NCBI RefSeq assembly: GCF_947495315.1
Contig: NZ_CANLYD010000011.1
Location: 164,533 to 228,532 of the forward strand
DNA: 64,000 bases
DNA from: an uncultured Aquimarina sp.
GTDB taxonomy: Bacteria > Bacteroidota > Bacteroidia > Flavobacteriales > Flavobacteriaceae
Direction: 5' to 3'
Shown: piece after piece, positions 61,660 to 64,000 of the stretch
Position numbering within the stretch: position 1 is the first letter of the stretch
Layout: every line of letters begins with the position of its first letter
Made by a program: the position numbers and the translations under genes
Notes under the pieces: generated by a model
The model's input: only the letters and a program-made list of their open reading frames with translations
Told to the model about the DNA's origin: nothing
Database searches by the model: none

Positions 61660-62871
61660 TTATGCGTTTACAACCTTATGTAAACTTTTTTCATAGAGCT
61701 GGAGTAAACGCTCGTCTTTATATTGAGACAACCGTTGTTGCTGTATTCTAAAGAGCTGTAAACGGGTTTTGTTTTTGTGTTTGCCAATTCCTTTTTTATG
61801 ATCTTTCCATTCAGATGCTGTTTTTTGAATCAGAATTTGGTTTCTGATTTCTTTTTTCAGCAATTCCTGTTTTAAAAACCATTCATAGGTTTTATTAAAT
61901 CCGTTGCGCTTATTTTCAGGATTAAAATATAGATGTGCTGGAGGAACCCAGCGATTGGGATTTCGGTCTAGCCATCTGGAAACCATATCTATTCGTTTAA
62001 AAAGGATTTCCTGGTAGCCTTCCCAGTCTTTTGTGCTTCCGGTTATCTTAAATTTTCGATACACTGATGCCCAGATACAATTCAGGATTTCGGTTTCTTC
62101 TGGTTGACTTAGTTTGATATTAGGATACAATAGGATTTTGGCATAGTTCCAAAAATCGCGCACTAGTTGTAATAAAAAAGCCGAATCTACCTCTTTTGCA
62201 TTCGTAGATGTTGCCATCTTTTTTTGCTTTTTAGAGGCAGAATTTCGGCTTTCCCTGATGTTCTTGTGTTGTTCTTGTGATGTTCCTGTAACGGAGTTAT
62301 CAATTTCTTTGTGAGCTGGTAAGCGAACTCCTTCTTTTTTGGTTACTAACTTATCCACAGTGCTATTATTATTTTTTAGTTCTTGTTGTTCATGAACTAA
62401 TGGGTGTAAATTTTTCACTTTGCCGTCAGAGACGGTATTATTACTTTTTAAATGAGGTGGTATTTGAATATTGATGGTTGATATCTTTCTCGCTTTAAAA
62501 ATGGTCGGATTGATCCATAATTCTATCCCGGATTTTCCTCTGTGGATTTCTTTGATAATAAAGCCTGCAGCTTTTAATCGTTCTTTGTGATTGATAATGG
62601 TTCTAACCGTACAGCCTTTGCAAGATGCCAGACTAGGGTTAAAGGTTTTAAAGCCTGGAAGATCTTCGATAATATCCTCTCCCAATGTAATAGCGTGATT
62701 GAGTTGTTTAGCATACAATCGTGTGATTAATTCAGCAGTGGCTCTATGATTTGCATTGAGTCTTTCTGTAAGTTGATGATGATTTTCATTGTGAGTATCG
62801 ATAAAGGTTTTGGTAGCTGTAAACAGCTGACTAAAATCAAAATAAACGCTAGTAGTGTTATTACTTTCCAT
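61660..62871 (-). CDS. Winged-helix replication-initiator-type protein
   Basis: This 403-residue protein begins with a winged-helix-like N-terminal half (about 30-150; CKGCTVRTIINHKERLKAAGF is a probable recognition helix region), a low-complexity linker (about 155-230) and a helical C-terminal domain (about 235-400). The layout recalls replication initiators or helicase-loading proteins of mobile elements. The next gene upstream overlaps its start by 11 bases. No catalytic motif is recognised. Confidence 0.6.
   Translation of the reverse strand: MESNNTTSVYFDFSQLFTATKTFIDTHNENHHQLTERLNANHRATAELITRLYAKQLNHAITLGEDIIEDLPGFKTFNPSLASCKGCTVRTIINHKERLKAAGFIIKEIHRGKSGIELWINPTIFKARKISTINIQIPPHLKSNNTVSDGKVKNLHPLVHEQQELKNNNSTVDKLVTKKEGVRLPAHKEIDNSVTGTSQEQHKNIRESRNSASKKQKKMATSTNAKEVDSAFLLQLVRDFWNYAKILLYPNIKLSQPEETEILNCIWASVYRKFKITGSTKDWEGYQEILFKRIDMVSRWLDRNPNRWVPPAHLYFNPENKRNGFNKTYEWFLKQELLKKEIRNQILIQKTASEWKDHKKGIGKHKNKTRLQLFRIQQQRLSQYKDERLLQLYEKSLHKVVNA
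62423..62435. repeat. Mini-hairpin CCGTC-AGA-GACGG, copy 2
   Basis: The exact reverse complement of the palindrome at 49671-49683, here in the linker of the replication-type gene. Confidence 0.75.
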
Positions 62872-63067
62872 AGGATTTGTTTTTAAGAGATTGTAATTCT
62901 TTTAAAGACGATAATACAGAGTCACAACAGAAAATAGTATGATTGACTTTCTCTTTGAATATGTGTCGATATCGATCTCCAAATTGTTTCTTTAAGCATT
63001 GTATAATTCTTACGGAATCTTTGCGTTGTTCCTTTATAAATAACAGTTGTTCTTCTAGAGTTAGCAT
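62861..63067 (-). CDS. Hypothetical small helical protein
   Basis: This 68-residue protein begins LTLEEQLLFIKEQRKD and has two cysteines (FCCDS). It overlaps the replication-type gene by 11 bases. No family is recognised. Confidence 0.6.
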   Translation of the reverse strand: MLTLEEQLLFIKEQRKDSVRIIQCLKKQFGDRYRHIFKEKVNHTIFCCDSVLSSLKELQSLKNKSYGK

Positions 63068-63092
63068 AATAATTCGATATGTTTACAAAAGT

Positions 63093-63383
63093 TTACAGTA
63101 CAATATGTCTGTTTAGATATTCGAGAATACTCTTCTTAGAATACCGAATGACTTTTCCCGCTTTAGAGTATCTGATTTCGTCACAATCTCTTAGCTCCTG
63201 TAATTTGGTTTTACTTTTGATCCCTAAAAGTTGTTTTGCTTCTTCAGCAGATAACCAGTCATTAGCTGGATCCATATTAGCCATGGCTTCTTCTTTTGCT
63301 TCCCGAATGGTGGTTCTGACCATTTGCATCATTTCTTTTTGTAAATGCTGAAATGCTTCCGATTCTAATACGATTACTTCCAT
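63093..63383 (-). CDS. Excisionase-type helix-turn-helix protein
   Basis: This 96-residue protein has a helical N-terminus (1-40) and a MerR-like winged HTH of the excisionase type: WLSAEEAKQLLGIKSKTKLQELRDCDEI, then IRYSKKSILEYLNRH. It is typical of Bacteroidetes integrated elements and fits control of excision or transcription. It precedes the 68-residue gene on the same strand. Confidence 0.8.
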   Translation of the reverse strand: MEVIVLESEAFQHLQKEMMQMVRTTIREAKEEAMANMDPANDWLSAEEAKQLLGIKSKTKLQELRDCDEIRYSKAGKVIRYSKKSILEYLNRHIVL

Positions 63384-63384
63384 A

Positions 63385-63561
63385 TTATTCTTTGTTTACA
63401 TTAATTTCTAATAGTTTGAGAAATTCTGGTCTTGAAATACATGGAGAATCTGTATCTTTTTGATTGTACAATAGACCTAGATGTTGTTTAAGAACCTGTT
63501 CTCCGAACGGTAACTCTTTTTGAAGCAATACATCCTGTTTTGATCCAGTTGATTCTATCAT
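63385..63561 (-). CDS. Hypothetical protein, first gene of the leftward block
   Basis: The start is chosen at the Met at 63561 (58 residues), because the frame upstream to 63660 crosses the palindrome at 63625-63643 and has a poor N-terminus, whereas an AAAGAGAA purine stretch precedes 63561. It ends one base before the excisionase-type gene. No family is recognised. Confidence 0.5.
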   Translation of the reverse strand: MIESTGSKQDVLLQKELPFGEQVLKQHLGLLYNQKDTDSPCISRPEFLKLLEINVNKE

Positions 63562-63624
63562 TTTTGAATTTCTCTTTAATCTGGGTGTAAAGAGAAACAA
63601 TAGAATCATACCAAAACAGTGGTA

Positions 63625-63643
63625 AAAGGGTTTACAACCCTTT
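63625..63643. promoter_or_regulatory. Perfect palindrome, candidate operator
   Basis: AAAGGGTT-TAC-AACCCTTT has 8-bp arms with a 3-base centre. It contains TTTACAACCC, which recurs at 63763-63772. It lies just upstream of the first leftward gene. Confidence 0.5.
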
Positions 63644-63762
63644 GTTTTTATTTTAAACAATTGATTATTATGTTTTTATAAGAAACATATAACCTGAATT
63701 TGTAAAAAAACAAGAGTAAAAATGCTACTAATCCCTTAAAACCTGCTAAAAAACTAAACCCT

Positions 63763-63772
63763 TTTACAACCC
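63763..63772. promoter_or_regulatory. Second TTTACAACCC box
   Basis: The ten-base string found within the palindrome at 63625-63643 is repeated here in the same orientation, 132 bases away. It may be a second binding site. Confidence 0.4.
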
Positions 63773-63838
63773 CTAATTTTCAATTATTTTTCAAAATTTA
63801 GGTTGAATTTGAGTTTTAGTATGGAAAAACACCTTGAA

Positions 63839-64000
63839 TTATGTTTCGCTTTGAATAGTATCAAGTTTTAAAAGCATCCCTCTCAATATTTTTTTAACTG
63901 AAATTTTAGTACTATCCGGAATTGAATAATATCGGTTGCTTAAACTTTCTGGAGAAATAACTTTGGTCTTATGGGTTTTGAAAGTAGAGGATAAAAACTC
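63839..64000 (-). CDS. Partial gene, C-terminal end only
   Basis: An open frame reads leftward from the window edge to TAA at 63839-63841, giving the last 53 residues (ending LRGMLLKLDTIQSET). The start is outside the window. The visible part contains SNRYYSIPDSTKISVKK; no family is recognised. Confidence 0.5.
   Translation of the reverse strand, partial: EFLSSTFKTHKTKVISPESLSNRYYSIPDSTKISVKKILRGMLLKLDTIQSET

Larger units (their letters stand above)
43740..64000 (-). mobile_element. Putative integrated tailless virus-like element (extends past the window)
   Basis: The leftward block has excisionase-type HTH, replication-type, RadC, lysis, membrane and beta-rich genes, many small and coupled by ATGA or TAATG overlaps. 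No terminase, portal, tail or integrase gene is seen. The right edge is outside the window. Confidence 0.6.

Noticed and set aside
63625..63643. A CRISPR-type repeat
   Set aside because: Only one palindrome and one partial copy are present, without regular spacing.
43740..64000. An ordinary tailed prophage
   Set aside because: No terminase, portal, tail-tube, tape-measure or baseplate gene is seen in 20 kb, although lysis genes are present.
43740..64000. An integrative conjugative element
   Set aside because: No Tra conjugation genes, relaxase or coupling protein is seen in the window.

Overview
The window is AT-rich DNA from a member of the Bacteroidota, most likely a marine Flavobacteriaceae (Aquimarina-like, genus not certain). 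The evidence is the family content: OmpP1/FadL porin beside an SGNH lipoprotein, GH3-like adenylating enzyme beside DUF2797, an HPPK-deoxynucleoside kinase fusion, and a T9SS-sorted protein. The promoters also fit the Bacteroidetes pattern TTG-N18/19-TAnnTTTG. The window splits into three parts.

Part 1 (1-30.9 kb) is ordinary chromosome: pdxJ, an alpha/beta hydrolase, porin and esterase, trigger factor with clpP and clpX, a GH3-like gene, DUF2797, a PLP decarboxylase, a LysE exporter, an AsmA-like protein, a queuosine-precursor transporter, folK-dNK, an M19 dipeptidase, a TrmH-type methylase, mutS and two tRNAs. Inside it lies an unusual block (14.3-20.3 kb) of three tandem copies of a two-gene unit. 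Each unit has a secreted beta-helix-type protein of about 420 residues followed by a secreted protein of about 145 residues from a family I do not recognise.

Part 2 (31.3-43.4 kb) follows tRNA-Leu and is a leftward defence island. It holds a PHP-domain/SMC-like ATPase (TrlF type), a 41-residue coiled-coil microprotein, a 2091-residue nuclease-STAND protein overlapping a 236-residue partner (together resembling AVAST type III, Avs3a/Avs3b), and a CoiA-like nuclease.

Part 3 (43.7-64 kb, continuing past the window) is a leftward, tightly packed set of about 30 mostly small genes that looks like an integrated virus-like element. It has a winged-helix replication-type protein, an excisionase-type HTH protein, RadC and a RecA-fold ATPase. 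It also has a lysis set: CHAP endolysin, a YkuD-like enzyme, holin-like proteins and a spanin-like protein. Several single-pass membrane proteins carry basic, peptidoglycan-binding, annexin-like, transglutaminase-like or LEA14-like domains, and a run of small predicted beta-rich proteins are capsid candidates. I see no terminase, portal, tail or tape-measure gene. I read this as a possible tailless, internal-membrane virus; the individual annotations are firmer than that overall reading. It also carries cargo: two related double-glycine leader peptides and a T9SS FG-GAP surface protein. No integrase, IS element, CRISPR array or rRNA is visible.
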